From Bacillota bacterium (GTDB lineage Bacteria > Bacillota > Clostridia > Oscillospirales > Ruminococcaceae), in NCBI GenBank assembly GCA_023431215.1, contig JAEYXR010000100.1, positions 1-39,248 on the forward strand: a DNA stretch of 39,248 nt, written 5' to 3'. The notes beneath the pieces were generated by a model that was given only the letters and a program-made list of their open reading frames with translations, was not told the origin of the DNA and made no database searches. Below are positions 17,797 through 26,430 of this stretch, piece by piece. A program made the translations under genes and the position numbers. How positions within the stretch are numbered: the stretch's first letter is position 1; every line of letters begins with the position of its first letter.

Positions 17797-20424
17797 ATGA
17801 GCAAGAAATTTGTTTACATGTTCTCTGAAGGCGACGGTTCTTACCGTGAGCTTCTTGGAGGCAAAGGCGCCAACCTGGCCGAAATGACCAAAATGGGTCT
17901 TCCTGTTCCCCAGGGCTTCACTGTTTCTACCGAGGCCTGCACCCAGTACTACGCCGACGGCGGCAGAATCAACGAGGAGATCCAGGCTGAAATTTATGCC
18001 AACATGGAAAAACTCGAGGTGATTGCCGGCAAAAAGTTTGGCGATTTGGAAAATCCCCTGTTGGTTTCTGTCCGCAGCGGTGCCCGTGCTTCTATGCCCG
18101 GCATGATGGACACTATCCTCAACCTGGGTCTGAATGACGAGGTTGTTGAGGTTATGGCAAAGAAAACCGGTAATCCCCGTTTTGCTTACGACTCTTACCG
18201 TCGTTTCATCCAGATGTATTCTGACGTTGTTATGGAAGTTGGTAAGGCTTACTTTGAAAAGCTCATCGACGAGATGAAGAAAAGAAAAGGCGTTAAGCTG
18301 GATACCGACCTCACCGCCGAAGACCTGAAAGAGCTGGCTCACCAGTTTAAGGCTGAGTTTAAAGCTAAGAAGGGCTTTGACTTCCCCTCTGACCCCAAAG
18401 AGCAGCTGATGGGCGCAGTTATGGCTGTTTTCCGCAGCTGGGACAACCCCCGTGCTATCTACTATCGCCGTATGAACGACATTCCCTCCTCTTGGGGTAC
18501 TGCCGTTAACGTACAGATGATGGTGTTTGGTAACACCGGCAATGATTCCGGTACCGGCGTTGCCTTTACCCGTAACCCCGCCACCGGCGAAAAGAAGCTG
18601 TTTGGTGAGTTCCTCATCAATGCACAGGGCGAAGACGTTGTTGCCGGCGTGCGTACTCCTCAGCACATTGATCAGCTGAAGGATGTTATGCCCCAGTGCT
18701 ACGAGCAGTTTGTTGAAATCTGCCACACCCTGGAAAACCACTATCGTGACATGCAGGACATGGAGTTTACCATTGAGGACCGCAAGCTGTATATGCTGCA
18801 GACCCGTAACGGTAAGCGTACCGCTGCTGCTGCTCTTAAGATTGCCTGTGACCTGGTGGACGAGGGCATGATCTCTGACAGCGAAGCTGTGTGCATGGTA
18901 GACCCCAAGCAGCTGGACAGCCTGCTGCACCCCGCTTTTGATACCAAGGCTCTGAAAGCTGCCAAGGTCATCGGCTCTGCTCTGCCTGCTTCTCCCGGCG
19001 CTGCCTGCGGTAAAGTTGTCTTTACTGCTGACGAAGCTGTTGAGATGAGCGAAAAAGGCGAGAAGGTTGTTCTGGTTCGTCTGGAAACCTCTCCCGAAGA
19101 CATCCATGGTATGGACGTTGCTGAGGGTATCCTCACCGTTCGCGGCGGTATGACCTCTCACGCAGCCGTTGTTGCTCGTGGTATGGGTACCTGCTGTGTA
19201 TCCGGCTGCGGCGAAATTGTCATGCACGAGGAAGAGGGCTACTTTGAGCTGGGCGGCCTGACCATTAAGAGAGGCGACTATATCTCTCTGGACGGTACTT
19301 CCGGTAACATCTACGGCGAGGCTATTCCCACCGTTCCTGCTGCCATTACCGGCGACTTTGGCCGTCTGATGGATTGGGCTGATAAATACCGCACCATGGG
19401 CATCCGCACCAATGCCGACACCCCCCGTGATGCCAGAAAAGCTGCCGAGTTTGGCGCTGAAGGCATCGGCCTGTGCCGTACCGAGCACATGTTCTTTGAT
19501 GCTGACCGCATTCCCGCAATGCGTGAGATGATTGTCTCCGAAACTGTTGAGCAGCGCGAAAAGGCCCTGGCCAAGCTGCTGCCCATGCAGAGAGGCGACT
19601 TTGAGGAGCTGTACGAAGCAATGGAAGGCAACCCTGTTACCATCCGCTTCCTGGATCCTCCCCTCCACGAGTTCCTGCCCACCGCTGAGGATGACATCAT
19701 TGCTCTGGCTAACGAAATGGGCATGACCGTTGAGAAGCTCAAGGCTATCATTGCTTCTCTCCACGAGTTTAACCCCATGATGGGTCACCGTGGCTGCCGT
19801 CTGGCTGTCACTTACCCCGAAATTGCTGCAATGCAGACTCAGGCTGTCATTGAAGCTGCCATCAACACCCAGAAGAAGCACCCCGACTGGAAGGTCGTTC
19901 CCGAGATCATGATTCCTCTGGTCGGCGAAGTAAAAGAGCTGGCATATGTTAAGAGCGTAGTTGTTGAAACTGCTGACAAGGCCATTGCCGCTTCCGGTAT
20001 GGACCTGCACTACAAGGTAGGTACCATGATTGAGATTCCCAGAGCTGCTCTGACTGCTGATGAAATTGCCAAGGAAGCAGAGTTCTTCTCCTTTGGTACC
20101 AACGACCTCACCCAGATGACCTTCGGCTTCTCTCGTGACGATGCCGGCAAGTTCCTGGGTGCCTACTACGACAAGAAGATCTACGAGCAGGATCCCTTTG
20201 CTCGTCTGGATCAGGTTGGCGTTGGCAAGCTCATCGACATCTCCTGCAAGCTGGGCCGTGAGACCCGCCCCGACCTGAAGCTGGGCGTTTGCGGCGAAGT
20301 TGGCGGCGATCCTTCCTCTGTCAACTTCTTCCACAAGGTTGGTCTGACCTACGTCTCCTGCTCTCCTTACCGTGTTCCCATTGCACGTCTGGCTGCTGCT
20401 CAGGCTGCAATTAAGAGCAAATAA
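17797..20424 (+). CDS. ppdK: Pyruvate, phosphate dikinase
   Basis: Interconverts pyruvate, ATP and Pi with PEP, AMP and PPi in the cytoplasm. 875 residues, close to the Clostridium symbiosum enzyme. The N-terminal nucleotide-binding domain includes SVRSGARASMPGMMDT. The swivelling phosphohistidine domain has GGMTSHAAVVARGMG with the catalytic His at 455, the same number as in C. symbiosum. The C-terminal PEP/pyruvate barrel has GTNDLTQMTFGFSRDD and the catalytic Cys near 832 in GVCGEVGGDP. GGGAGG precedes ATG 17797. Codon use is strongly biased (mostly CTG Leu, CGT Arg, almost no TTA/CTA/TCA), pointing to high expression and creating a spurious 863-codon antisense frame. It has its own terminator. 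Confidence 0.98.
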   Translation: MSKKFVYMFSEGDGSYRELLGGKGANLAEMTKMGLPVPQGFTVSTEACTQYYADGGRINEEIQAEIYANMEKLEVIAGKKFGDLENPLLVSVRSGARASMPGMMDTILNLGLNDEVVEVMAKKTGNPRFAYDSYRRFIQMYSDVVMEVGKAYFEKLIDEMKKRKGVKLDTDLTAEDLKELAHQFKAEFKAKKGFDFPSDPKEQLMGAVMAVFRSWDNPRAIYYRRMNDIPSSWGTAVNVQMMVFGNTGNDSGTGVAFTRNPATGEKKLFGEFLINAQGEDVVAGVRTPQHIDQLKDVMPQCYEQFVEICHTLENHYRDMQDMEFTIEDRKLYMLQTRNGKRTAAAALKIACDLVDEGMISDSEAVCMVDPKQLDSLLHPAFDTKALKAAKVIGSALPASPGAACGKVVFTADEAVEMSEKGEKVVLVRLETSPEDIHGMDVAEGILTVRGGMTSHAAVVARGMGTCCVSGCGEIVMHEEEGYFELGGLTIKRGDYISLDGTSGNIYGEAIPTVPAAITGDFGRLMDWADKYRTMGIRTNADTPRDARKAAEFGAEGIGLCRTEHMFFDADRIPAMREMIVSETVEQREKALAKLLPMQRGDFEELYEAMEGNPVTIRFLDPPLHEFLPTAEDDIIALANEMGMTVEKLKAIIASLHEFNPMMGHRGCRLAVTYPEIAAMQTQAVIEAAINTQKKHPDWKVVPEIMIPLVGEVKELAYVKSVVVETADKAIAASGMDLHYKVGTMIEIPRAALTADEIAKEAEFFSFGTNDLTQMTFGFSRDDAGKFLGAYYDKKIYEQDPFARLDQVGVGKLIDISCKLGRETRPDLKLGVCGEVGGDPSSVNFFHKVGLTYVSCSPYRVPIARLAAAQAAIKSK

Positions 20425-20447
20425 GCAAACCTTTTACCCCTATGGGC

Positions 20448-20489
20448 AAACCGCCGGTTCTTATGAAGAACCGGCGGTTTTATTTTTCA
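20448..20489 (+). terminator. Rho-independent terminator of ppdK
   Basis: A 15-bp stem (20448-20462 with 20466-20480, core CCGCCGGTTCTT) closed by a three-base loop, then TTTATTTTT. Confidence 0.93.
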
Positions 20490-20617
20490 TTAAACTCTTT
20501 GCTGCAGTTGTAGAAATAGTTACATTGTTATCATGTTCTCTCTTATTTCTTGCGAACTTTCCGTTAGTCGTCTATACTAATATTGTATTATATCATTTTT
20601 AGCTATTGCTGTTTAAA

Positions 20618-20647
20618 TTGACTTTGATTACAAAGATTTTATTAATA
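20618..20647 (+). promoter_or_regulatory. Possible promoter for the Hpt gene
   Basis: TTGACT (20618-20623), then a 17-18 bp spacer and ATTAAT/TTAATA (20641-20647). It lies 58 bp before the start codon in an AT-rich spacer. Confidence 0.4.
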
Positions 20648-20704
20648 AATTAGCCTTTGGCTTTTGTCTATAAAAAATGTCAATCTTTGCAAAAGGAGTT
20701 CGCT

Positions 20705-21055
20705 ATGAATGACTTAAGTGCCGGGTTAAAAAACTGGGGCTGCGATGTTGATGCTACTATGGAAAGAATGCTGTACGACCAAACACTTTTCAATCTTTGC
20801 ATTCATCAGGTGGCAAACGACCCTGCCTTTGAAGCTCTTGGTAACGCCTTGGAGCAACACCAAGCTGCAGAGGCATTTGACTATGCTCATACCCTTAAGG
20901 GCATATTGGCAACTACGGGTATTACACCGCTTTATACCACTGTTTGCCAAATGGTAGAGAGCCTACGTGTTGGCAGTATGGAGGAACCCCCAAAGCTTTA
21001 TACGCTACTGCTGGAGCAACGAGAGAAACTTAGGCAAATATTAGATGAGGGCTGA
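20705..21055 (+). CDS. Stand-alone Hpt (histidine phosphotransfer) domain protein
   Basis: A 116-residue all-helical protein. The Hpt signature AHTLKGILATTGITPL carries the phospho-accepting His62. Such proteins shuttle phosphate between a hybrid histidine kinase or receiver and a response regulator. No kinase or receiver lies nearby, so it is an orphan with partners elsewhere. AAGGAG six bases before ATG 20705 decides the start; the open frame to 20657 lacks a ribosome site. Flanked by ppdK and a small protein gene. Confidence 0.8.
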   Translation: MNDLSAGLKNWGCDVDATMERMLYDQTLFNLCIHQVANDPAFEALGNALEQHQAAEAFDYAHTLKGILATTGITPLYTTVCQMVESLRVGSMEEPPKLYTLLLEQREKLRQILDEG

Positions 21056-21203
21056 CTTTGAACGATTGTTATTTTGCCCAATCAGCAGCCAGGCCCTTTT
21101 GCGCAAAACTGCCAAACTTGCAGCAAAGCTTGATTTTTTTGTTTGAAAAGCAGATTTTTGCAGTGATAAAATTGTTTTATCAACAAAAAGGAGGCAATGC
21201 CCT

Positions 21204-21443
21204 ATGAAGCGTATTAAATCTGCCTGTTTGATGCAAACAGTACATTTTCAGCTCAAAGAAGACATCAGCCACGCTGAGGCTGTGCGGGCAGTAAAAGAGG
21301 AGTTGGCACACTACAAATTCATGTTGGACCGCAACCGTACAAAGTATCAGATAACAGAAGAAACGGTACTGCCGGATGAATCTATCCTTATTAAAATAAA
21401 AAAGCAATATATAAATCATGATTGCTCCGATTATATCGACTAA
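21204..21443 (+). CDS. Small uncharacterised protein (79 aa)
   Basis: A 79-residue soluble, charged protein with no signal or membrane segment. AGGAGG lies about nine bases before ATG 21204, and a strong terminator follows, so the gene looks real. The layout suggests an amphipathic helix (SHAEAVRAVKEELAHYKFML) followed by a beta hairpin ending ILIKIKKQY. From memory, similar short proteins starting MKRIKSACL occur in other Oscillospiraceae, without assigned function. Function unknown. Confidence 0.7.
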   Translation: MKRIKSACLMQTVHFQLKEDISHAEAVRAVKEELAHYKFMLDRNRTKYQITEETVLPDESILIKIKKQYINHDCSDYID

Positions 21444-21470
21444 CATGTTTAAGCGACAAATCTTCCATAA

Positions 21471-21530
21471 ACAACAACCGCCGGTTGGTACCAAAATAAA
21501 GGGTACCCACCGGCGGTTGTTGTTTTAATT
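21471..21530. terminator. Bidirectional terminator between the small protein gene and carD
   Basis: A 14-bp stem (21471-21484 with 21510-21523, core CAACAACCGCCGG) whose loop contains a second GGTACC pairing, followed by TTTAATTT. It lies between convergent genes. Confidence 0.88.
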
Positions 21531-21537
21531 TCTTTGA

Positions 21538-22044
21538 TTAAGCCTGCTGCAGCCTTGCTGCAATAAACTTTTGCACATCTGTTCTGGGTATACACAGTGC
21601 AGCAGCCAGTTCCCCAAACAATAGCTCCTCGGCACGCTTCATAAACCGTTCGTCCACTGCGCCTACCTTACGCTTTTGCTTTGCTGCAGCCCTCTTCTTT
21701 TCATAAATAGACATGGTAAGTTCCACCAGATCCCTGCAATCGTGGGTCTGAATCTTTGCTCCATAATGGTCCGAAAGATCATTGAGGGCACGGCTGTGGT
21801 ACGCCTCCGCCTGAATTGACGGTATCATGTCGATTAACTCCCGGGCTTCTCCCTCGGTTATGACAGGTCGCATAAACACCGTGGGATTTTCGGCCGGGGT
21901 GTAAATCACTCCGCCCTGATACACCGGTTCCAGCTCATAATAGAGCTTTTTCTGGGCATCCGAGCTAAAGCTGCGCATTACTGTACCAACAACTTTGCAG
22001 ACACCAGTGTTTCCATACATGATAAGATCTCCGGAACTAAACAT
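21538..22044 (-). CDS. CarD/CdnL family transcriptional regulator
   Basis: A 168-residue protein. The N-terminal CarD-type RNA-polymerase-interaction Tudor-like domain reads FSSGDLIMYGNTGVCKVVG, with KLYYELEPVY following. A helical C-terminal half (about 75-168) would contact the upstream edge of the -10 region in characterised CarD proteins. The Mfd in this window carries the related RNAP-interaction fold. ATG 22044 has GGAGG nine bases upstream. A 9-bp inverted repeat (22098-22106 with 22116-22124) lies in its 5' leader, followed on the minus strand by TTTTA; it could be a weak attenuator. The gene probably tunes initiation at selected promoters. Confidence 0.85.
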   Translation of the reverse strand: MFSSGDLIMYGNTGVCKVVGTVMRSFSSDAQKKLYYELEPVYQGGVIYTPAENPTVFMRPVITEGEARELIDMIPSIQAEAYHSRALNDLSDHYGAKIQTHDCRDLVELTMSIYEKKRAAAKQKRKVGAVDERFMKRAEELLFGELAAALCIPRTDVQKFIAARLQQA

Positions 22045-22629
22045 TCTTAATACCTCCGTTGTCCTTTCCGCGGTATTACCGCTAAACTATTACGTAAAAG
22101 CCATTAGCAAGTATTTAATGGCTTACCCCATTGCCAAAGCAACAGGGGATTCGGTAATATAATAAACAGCCAGGCTCTATCCCTGACCAACAGGTAAAAG
22201 GCCTTGGCCTACAGCTACAATAACTATTCTTCTTATGCGGTCACTACCCTACTCAACCATCATAACAGTACGATGCATAGCAGTATGAATATCTGCTTTG
22301 AAGCTGCATATAAATAAAAAAACGGTGGCGGACAACTGGACTTACGTTTGTCAAAACCACACGTTGCATGATGATATATTCATATTTACAGCAATAAATA
22401 TTTCATAGTCAGCCAAGTTGTTGGCAGCTTATCTGCAAAGTAAAACTATCAATTTTTATTTGTATTGTGGTAATGGTAGCCTTTATCAACGTATTTCAGC
22501 CGTCATCCGGTTTGTTCTGATATTTTAAACGCATAATAACCTTTAATACTAGTATACCATAAATATGGCAAATCATGTAATCTGTTTTTGTAATTTAGCG
22601 GTTTTAGCCAATTAATAGCACTATTATAC
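22045..22629. other. 585-bp spacer upstream of carD
   Basis: No supported gene. It contains the carD ribosome site and leader hairpin (22098-22124) and an AT-rich tract around 22350-22560. An imperfect hairpin near 22324-22362 (GTGGCGGACAA with TTTGTCAAAACCAC) is also present. I recognise no RNA family or promoter with confidence. Confidence 0.4.
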
Positions 22630-22671
22630 AAAAAACCGATGTGCTTCCTTATAAAAGCCATCGGTTTTTTT
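22630..22671 (-). terminator. Terminator of the RodA/FtsW gene
   Basis: Stem of 22630-22641 with about 22659-22670 (AAAAAACCGATG / CATCGGTTTTTT), with A and T runs on both sides so that it can act on either strand. Confidence 0.85.
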
Positions 22672-22686
22672 GTTGTTATAGCAGAA

Positions 22687-23805
22687 TTATTTAATAAACA
22701 TGTTGCGGTTGCTGTCTGCATACACCCCCAACACCATGCCAAGTCCAATATAAACCGAGAGCACCGAGCTGCCGCCGCCAGAAAGCAGCGGTAGAGTAAT
22801 ACCGATTACCGGCATTACCATCAGGCACATGCCAATATTAATAACCGCCTGAAAAGCAATCATGGCAAAAACGCCCACACAAACAAAGCGTCCCACTGAA
22901 CTCCGGCTTTCTATGGCTGTGTGCAGTATTTTTCCGCATAAATACGCAAGGGCTACAATGACCAGCAGGCAGCCCACAAAACCAAAAGACTCGCCCAAAA
23001 AGGTAAAAATAAAATCGTTGTAATTTTCCGGTACGTATATGTGGTTTTCATTGAATACGCCAATGCCAAAAATCTGCCCTGAGCCTATGGCCGTAAGACC
23101 GCGGTTTTGCTGATAGGTAATGCCAAGCGGGTCATGCTCGGGGTCAAAAAGCACCATTATCCGGAGCTTTTGGTACTCTGATAAAATTCCAAACCATAAA
23201 ACAGGCAGTGCCACCACCAGCGCTCCGGCCGCCATGGCAATATATCGGCCTGCAATGCCTGCGGCAAACAGCATTGATACCATAATAAATGCAACTATAA
23301 GTGCCACGCCTGCATCCTTTTGCAGCAAAACCATCCCAACAGGGACGGCACCATGCACCAACACCCAAAACAGCGTGCGCGGCTCGTTGATATCTTCTTT
23401 TACCTTGCTTAGGTGTAATGAAAAGGTAAGAATAAAAGCAATCTTTAAAAATTCGGAGGGTTGGATGGAAACAAAGCCCAAATCCAACCAGCTTTTGTTG
23501 GTAGAGCCTTCACGAATAGTACCCATGAAGTAGGTCATCACCATGAGCAGCACCACCGGAGGCACGTATAGCTTCCACAGTCCTGCCAGGTCCTCGGGGT
23601 CAAAGCTTGCTGCAATAATAGCGGCGACAACACCAATGCCTGCCGCTATCATCTGTACCTCTACCGTACGTTTTTGTACGTACCCGCACTCATAAATGCC
23701 GGTAAGCAGCAGCACACTCAACGCGGTAAGCCCCAGAGCAACCACCCAGATGCTTTTATCTGTACTCTGATAAAATTTTTTAATAAATCTTCCGATGAAT
23801 TTCAT
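22687..23805 (-). CDS. RodA/FtsW (SEDS) family glycosyltransferase
   Basis: A polytopic membrane protein of 372 aa with about 10 membrane segments, of the SEDS peptidoglycan polymerase family. Motifs: SWLDLGFVSIQPSEFLKIA, LLQKDAGVALI (with the family's catalytic-type Asp), DPLGITYQQNRGLTAIGSG, and the C-terminal PVIGITLPLLSGGGSS. These fit RodA slightly better than FtsW, but the paralog (rod shape, division or sporulation) cannot be decided. ATG 23805 follows GGGGAGGACT closely; a GTG at 23841 would add 12 residues but lacks a ribosome site. It works with a class B PBP to polymerise lipid II outside the membrane. Confidence 0.9.
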   Translation of the reverse strand: MKFIGRFIKKFYQSTDKSIWVVALGLTALSVLLLTGIYECGYVQKRTVEVQMIAAGIGVVAAIIAASFDPEDLAGLWKLYVPPVVLLMVMTYFMGTIREGSTNKSWLDLGFVSIQPSEFLKIAFILTFSLHLSKVKEDINEPRTLFWVLVHGAVPVGMVLLQKDAGVALIVAFIMVSMLFAAGIAGRYIAMAAGALVVALPVLWFGILSEYQKLRIMVLFDPEHDPLGITYQQNRGLTAIGSGQIFGIGVFNENHIYVPENYNDFIFTFLGESFGFVGCLLVIVALAYLCGKILHTAIESRSSVGRFVCVGVFAMIAFQAVINIGMCLMVMPVIGITLPLLSGGGSSVLSVYIGLGMVLGVYADSNRNMFIK

Positions 23806-24257
23806 AGTCCTCCCCGGTCCTTTGTCCTTTGTTGGCACCAAAGGGCTTTTTTGTGCTAATATTGCATCCTTAAAAATCTGCCAAAGATCTAAATAAACTT
23901 TTTAAAATATGTATCAATCAAAAACATAACCGCACAGTATACATTGCATACTATAACATCACTACTTTGTGGACATTGCATCATAGAAGTAAAATATATG
24001 CGCAACGGCGTATTGAATCAAAGACTGTCAGGCGTGCTGTTGTGCGGTGTCCACCGGTGCAATCATTGCTTTTCTACTATTCTTCCATTTCTATCCGCAA
24101 AGCGGATTGGAACAAGTGTGCATTTTGGCTGCCGCCGCAGGGCGGACAGCTGTGCATAATTCGTACAATAAGTGCTTTTCAGTTATTGTACCATAGAGAA
24201 CCGCTGAAAGAAAGCCACGTCTTATAAAGTTTACTTTTATTTTAGTCCAATTCTTTC
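23806..24257. other. Spacer between divergent rodA-like and fhs genes
   Basis: No supported gene. A GC-richer island around 24000-24160 holds short hairpins (ATCCGC/GCGGAT at about 24090-24104; CTGCCGCC/GGCGGACAG at about 24128-24148). The flanks are AT-rich. The rodA-like gene's promoter must lie here but I could not place it with confidence. Confidence 0.4.
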
Positions 24258-24286
24258 TGTAAAATGCCGCTTTGGTATGCTATAAT
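24258..24286 (+). promoter_or_regulatory. Predicted extended -10 promoter for fhs
   Basis: TGCTATAAT at 24278-24286, with a weak -35 (TGTAAA, 24258-24263) 17 bp upstream. It implies a leader of about 235 bases before the start codon. Confidence 0.55.
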
Positions 24287-24431
24287 ATTTTTGATATGGA
24301 ATTCTTTTCATTTTTTAGAATACATTTTTGTTGTTTTTTTCTTCCCCATAAAAACAATGTGAGTCCCTAAAGCTGTCGCTATCTGTAGTCGATTTACCGC
24401 CATTACCATATTACTACTATATTCATTTAAA

Positions 24432-24501
24432 ATGCGCCTGCCGGAGGCGGGTGCGTATCATAAAAGCCGGTGCTGCGTACTGGCTTATAGTACGAGCAGC
24501 C
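24432..24501 (+). promoter_or_regulatory. Two consecutive hairpins in the fhs leader
   Basis: Hairpin 1 is an 11-bp stem with a GGA loop (24432-24442 with 24446-24456). Hairpin 2 pairs GCTGC-GTACT (24472-24481) with AGTAC-GA-GCAGC (24489-24500), with a two-base bulge. The second ends about 18 bases before the AGGAGG. The arrangement resembles a riboregulator, but it does not match the THF or ZTP riboswitch consensus as I remember them. Confidence 0.5.
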
Positions 24502-24528
24502 AAAGATTTTATTTTCAGGAGGTCTGTC

Positions 24529-26196
24529 ATGCTTACTGACATCCAGATTGCACAACAAGCCAAACCAAAGCCCATTTATGAAATTGCCCGTTGCCTGGGC
24601 ATCCCCGATGAGGATTTGGAGCCTTACGGCCGCTATAAGGCCAAGGTCAGCGAATCTCTTATTCGTCGCTTGGAAAACAAGCCGGACGGCAAGCTGGTAC
24701 TGGTGACTGCCATCAACCCCACACCCATGGGCGAGGGTAAAACCACCACTACGGTGGGGCTGGGTCAGGCCATGCCCTTAATTGGTGCAAATGCCATTAT
24801 TGCCCTGCGCGAGCCTTCTCTTGGCCCTGTCTTTGGCATCAAGGGCGGTGCTGCCGGAGGTGGTTATGCTCAGGTAATTCCCATGGAGGACATCAACCTT
24901 CACTTTACCGGAGACATGCACGCCATTACCGCTGCCAACAATCTGCTTTGCGCCATCATCGACAACCACCTTCAGCAGGGCAACACCCTCAAAATTGACA
25001 CCCGCCGTATTTTGTTTAAGCGCTGTATGGATATGAATGACCGTGCTCTGCGGAACATTATGGTAGGGATGGGTGGCAAGGTCAACGGCGTACCCCGTGA
25101 GGACGGTTTTAATATTACCGTTGCCAGTGAAATTATGGCCATTTTGTGCTTGGCTCGTGATATTTCTGACCTAAAAGAGCGCCTGGGCAATATCCTTGTG
25201 GCCTACTCCACCGAGGGTGATGCCGTATATGCTCGTCAGCTTGGTGTAGCCGGTGCCATGGCTGCCCTGCTGAAGGATGCCCTGAAGCCCAATTTGGTGC
25301 AAACCCTGGAAAATACCCCTTGCCTCATGCATGGAGGGCCTTTTGCAAACATTGCTCATGGCTGCAACTCTGTTCGTGCCACCCGCCTTGCCCTTAAACT
25401 GGCAGACTACACCATTACCGAGGCAGGCTTTGGTTCGGACCTTGGTGCCGAAAAATTTATGGACATTAAATGCCGCGCCGCAGGGCTTTCTCCCAACGCC
25501 ATTGTGCTGGTGGCCACGGTGCGCGCCTTAAAGTATAACGGTGGTGTTGCCAAGGCCAATGTTGATGTTCCCAATGTAGAAGCCTTGAAAAGAGGGTTGT
25601 GCAACCTGGGTGCGCACATTGACAATATGCAGAAGTTTCGTGTGCCTGTCATTGTGGCTATTAACCACTTTGCTGCCGACAGTCAGGACGAGCTGGATGC
25701 CATTGCCGATTATTGTACCCGCCGAGGTGCAGATTTTGCCCTTTCCGACGTGTTCCTAAAAGGGGGCAAAGGCGGCATAGAGCTTGCCCAAAAGGTAGTG
25801 GCAGCTTGTGCCAGGCCCTCTGCATTTAAGCCCATTTATTCTGATGAGCTTACTATCCGTCAAAAAATTGAAGCCATTGCCCGGGATATTTATGGTGCAG
25901 ACGGTGTCAGCTTTACCAACTCTGCCGAAAAGGCACTGAAGGAGATTGTGGCACTGGGGGGAGATAAGCTGCCTGTATGCATTGCCAAAACACAGTATTC
26001 ACTGTCTGATGACCCCGCTTTACTGGGTCGTCCCAGGGGCTTTACCATAACAGTGCGTGACCTGCGCCTTTCTAACGGTGCGGGTTTTGTGGTTGCCCTT
26101 ACCGGTGACATTATGACCATGCCCGGGCTGCCCAAAAATCCCGCTGCCACCGTCATTGATGTGGACAACGAGGGTGTCATCTCCGGCCTATTCTAG
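24529..26196 (+). CDS. fhs: Formate--tetrahydrofolate ligase
   Basis: ATP-dependent synthesis of 10-formyl-THF from formate, feeding purine and one-carbon metabolism, or the methyl branch of acetogenesis if present. 555 residues, standard length. The start is ATG 24529, with AGGAGG six bases upstream; the frame upstream to 24451 is leader. Motifs: the P-loop INPTPMGEGKTTTTVGLGQ near residue 65-80, then REPSLGPVFGIKGGAAGGGY and ITAANNLLCAIIDNH. The C-terminus has MPGLPKNPAA, typical of the family. The stop codon overlaps the first base of a 95-bp tandem repeat. Confidence 0.98.
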   Translation: MLTDIQIAQQAKPKPIYEIARCLGIPDEDLEPYGRYKAKVSESLIRRLENKPDGKLVLVTAINPTPMGEGKTTTTVGLGQAMPLIGANAIIALREPSLGPVFGIKGGAAGGGYAQVIPMEDINLHFTGDMHAITAANNLLCAIIDNHLQQGNTLKIDTRRILFKRCMDMNDRALRNIMVGMGGKVNGVPREDGFNITVASEIMAILCLARDISDLKERLGNILVAYSTEGDAVYARQLGVAGAMAALLKDALKPNLVQTLENTPCLMHGGPFANIAHGCNSVRATRLALKLADYTITEAGFGSDLGAEKFMDIKCRAAGLSPNAIVLVATVRALKYNGGVAKANVDVPNVEALKRGLCNLGAHIDNMQKFRVPVIVAINHFAADSQDELDAIADYCTRRGADFALSDVFLKGGKGGIELAQKVVAACARPSAFKPIYSDELTIRQKIEAIARDIYGADGVSFTNSAEKALKEIVALGGDKLPVCIAKTQYSLSDDPALLGRPRGFTITVRDLRLSNGAGFVVALTGDIMTMPGLPKNPAATVIDVDNEGVISGLF

Positions 26197-26396
26197 CGGT
26201 GTGCCACCGCGGGCATATCGCGCACCAGGCTTTTTTACCATTTAGGCGGTGCACGCGTCCCAGTTGGCTACAAGCTGCTTTTTTAATATTGCGGTGTGAC
26301 ATCGCGGGTATATCGCGCACCAGGCTTGTTTATCATTTAGGCGGTGCACGCGTCCCAGTTGGCTGCAAGCTGCTTTTTTAATATTGCGGTGTGCCG
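26196..26396 (+). repeat. 95-bp tandem repeat, 2.1 copies
   Basis: Copy 1 is 26196-26290, copy 2 is 26291-26385 and a partial third start is 26386-26396. The two full copies differ at six positions by eye. Each copy has two related halves that both begin GCGGTG and end with GC plus six T (the first T run is interrupted by G in copy 2). The first half begins with a 6-bp hairpin, GCGGTG/CACCGC; in copy 2 the C-to-T change keeps a G-U pair. No transposase or CRISPR features are present. Confidence 0.9.
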
Positions 26397-26430
26397 CCTA
26401 TATCTCTAATTCTTAAGGGAGAACCACCCT

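Noticed and set aside
17743..20334. An 863-codon open frame antisense to ppdK
   Set aside because: Its codons align with the ppdK codons, so its stops would be sense TTA, CTA or TCA, which the strongly biased ppdK avoids. It has no ribosome site and a low-complexity, family-free product.
24432..24528. ZTP or THF riboswitch upstream of fhs
   Set aside because: The hairpins are present but the conserved core words of those classes are not, so only a generic structured leader is claimed.
26199..26381. A 60-codon frame within the tandem repeats
   Set aside because: It arises from the repeat itself, has no ribosome site and encodes no recognisable product.
26196..26396. CRISPR array
   Set aside because: The units are 95 bp and contiguous, with no unique spacers between short repeats and no cas genes nearby.
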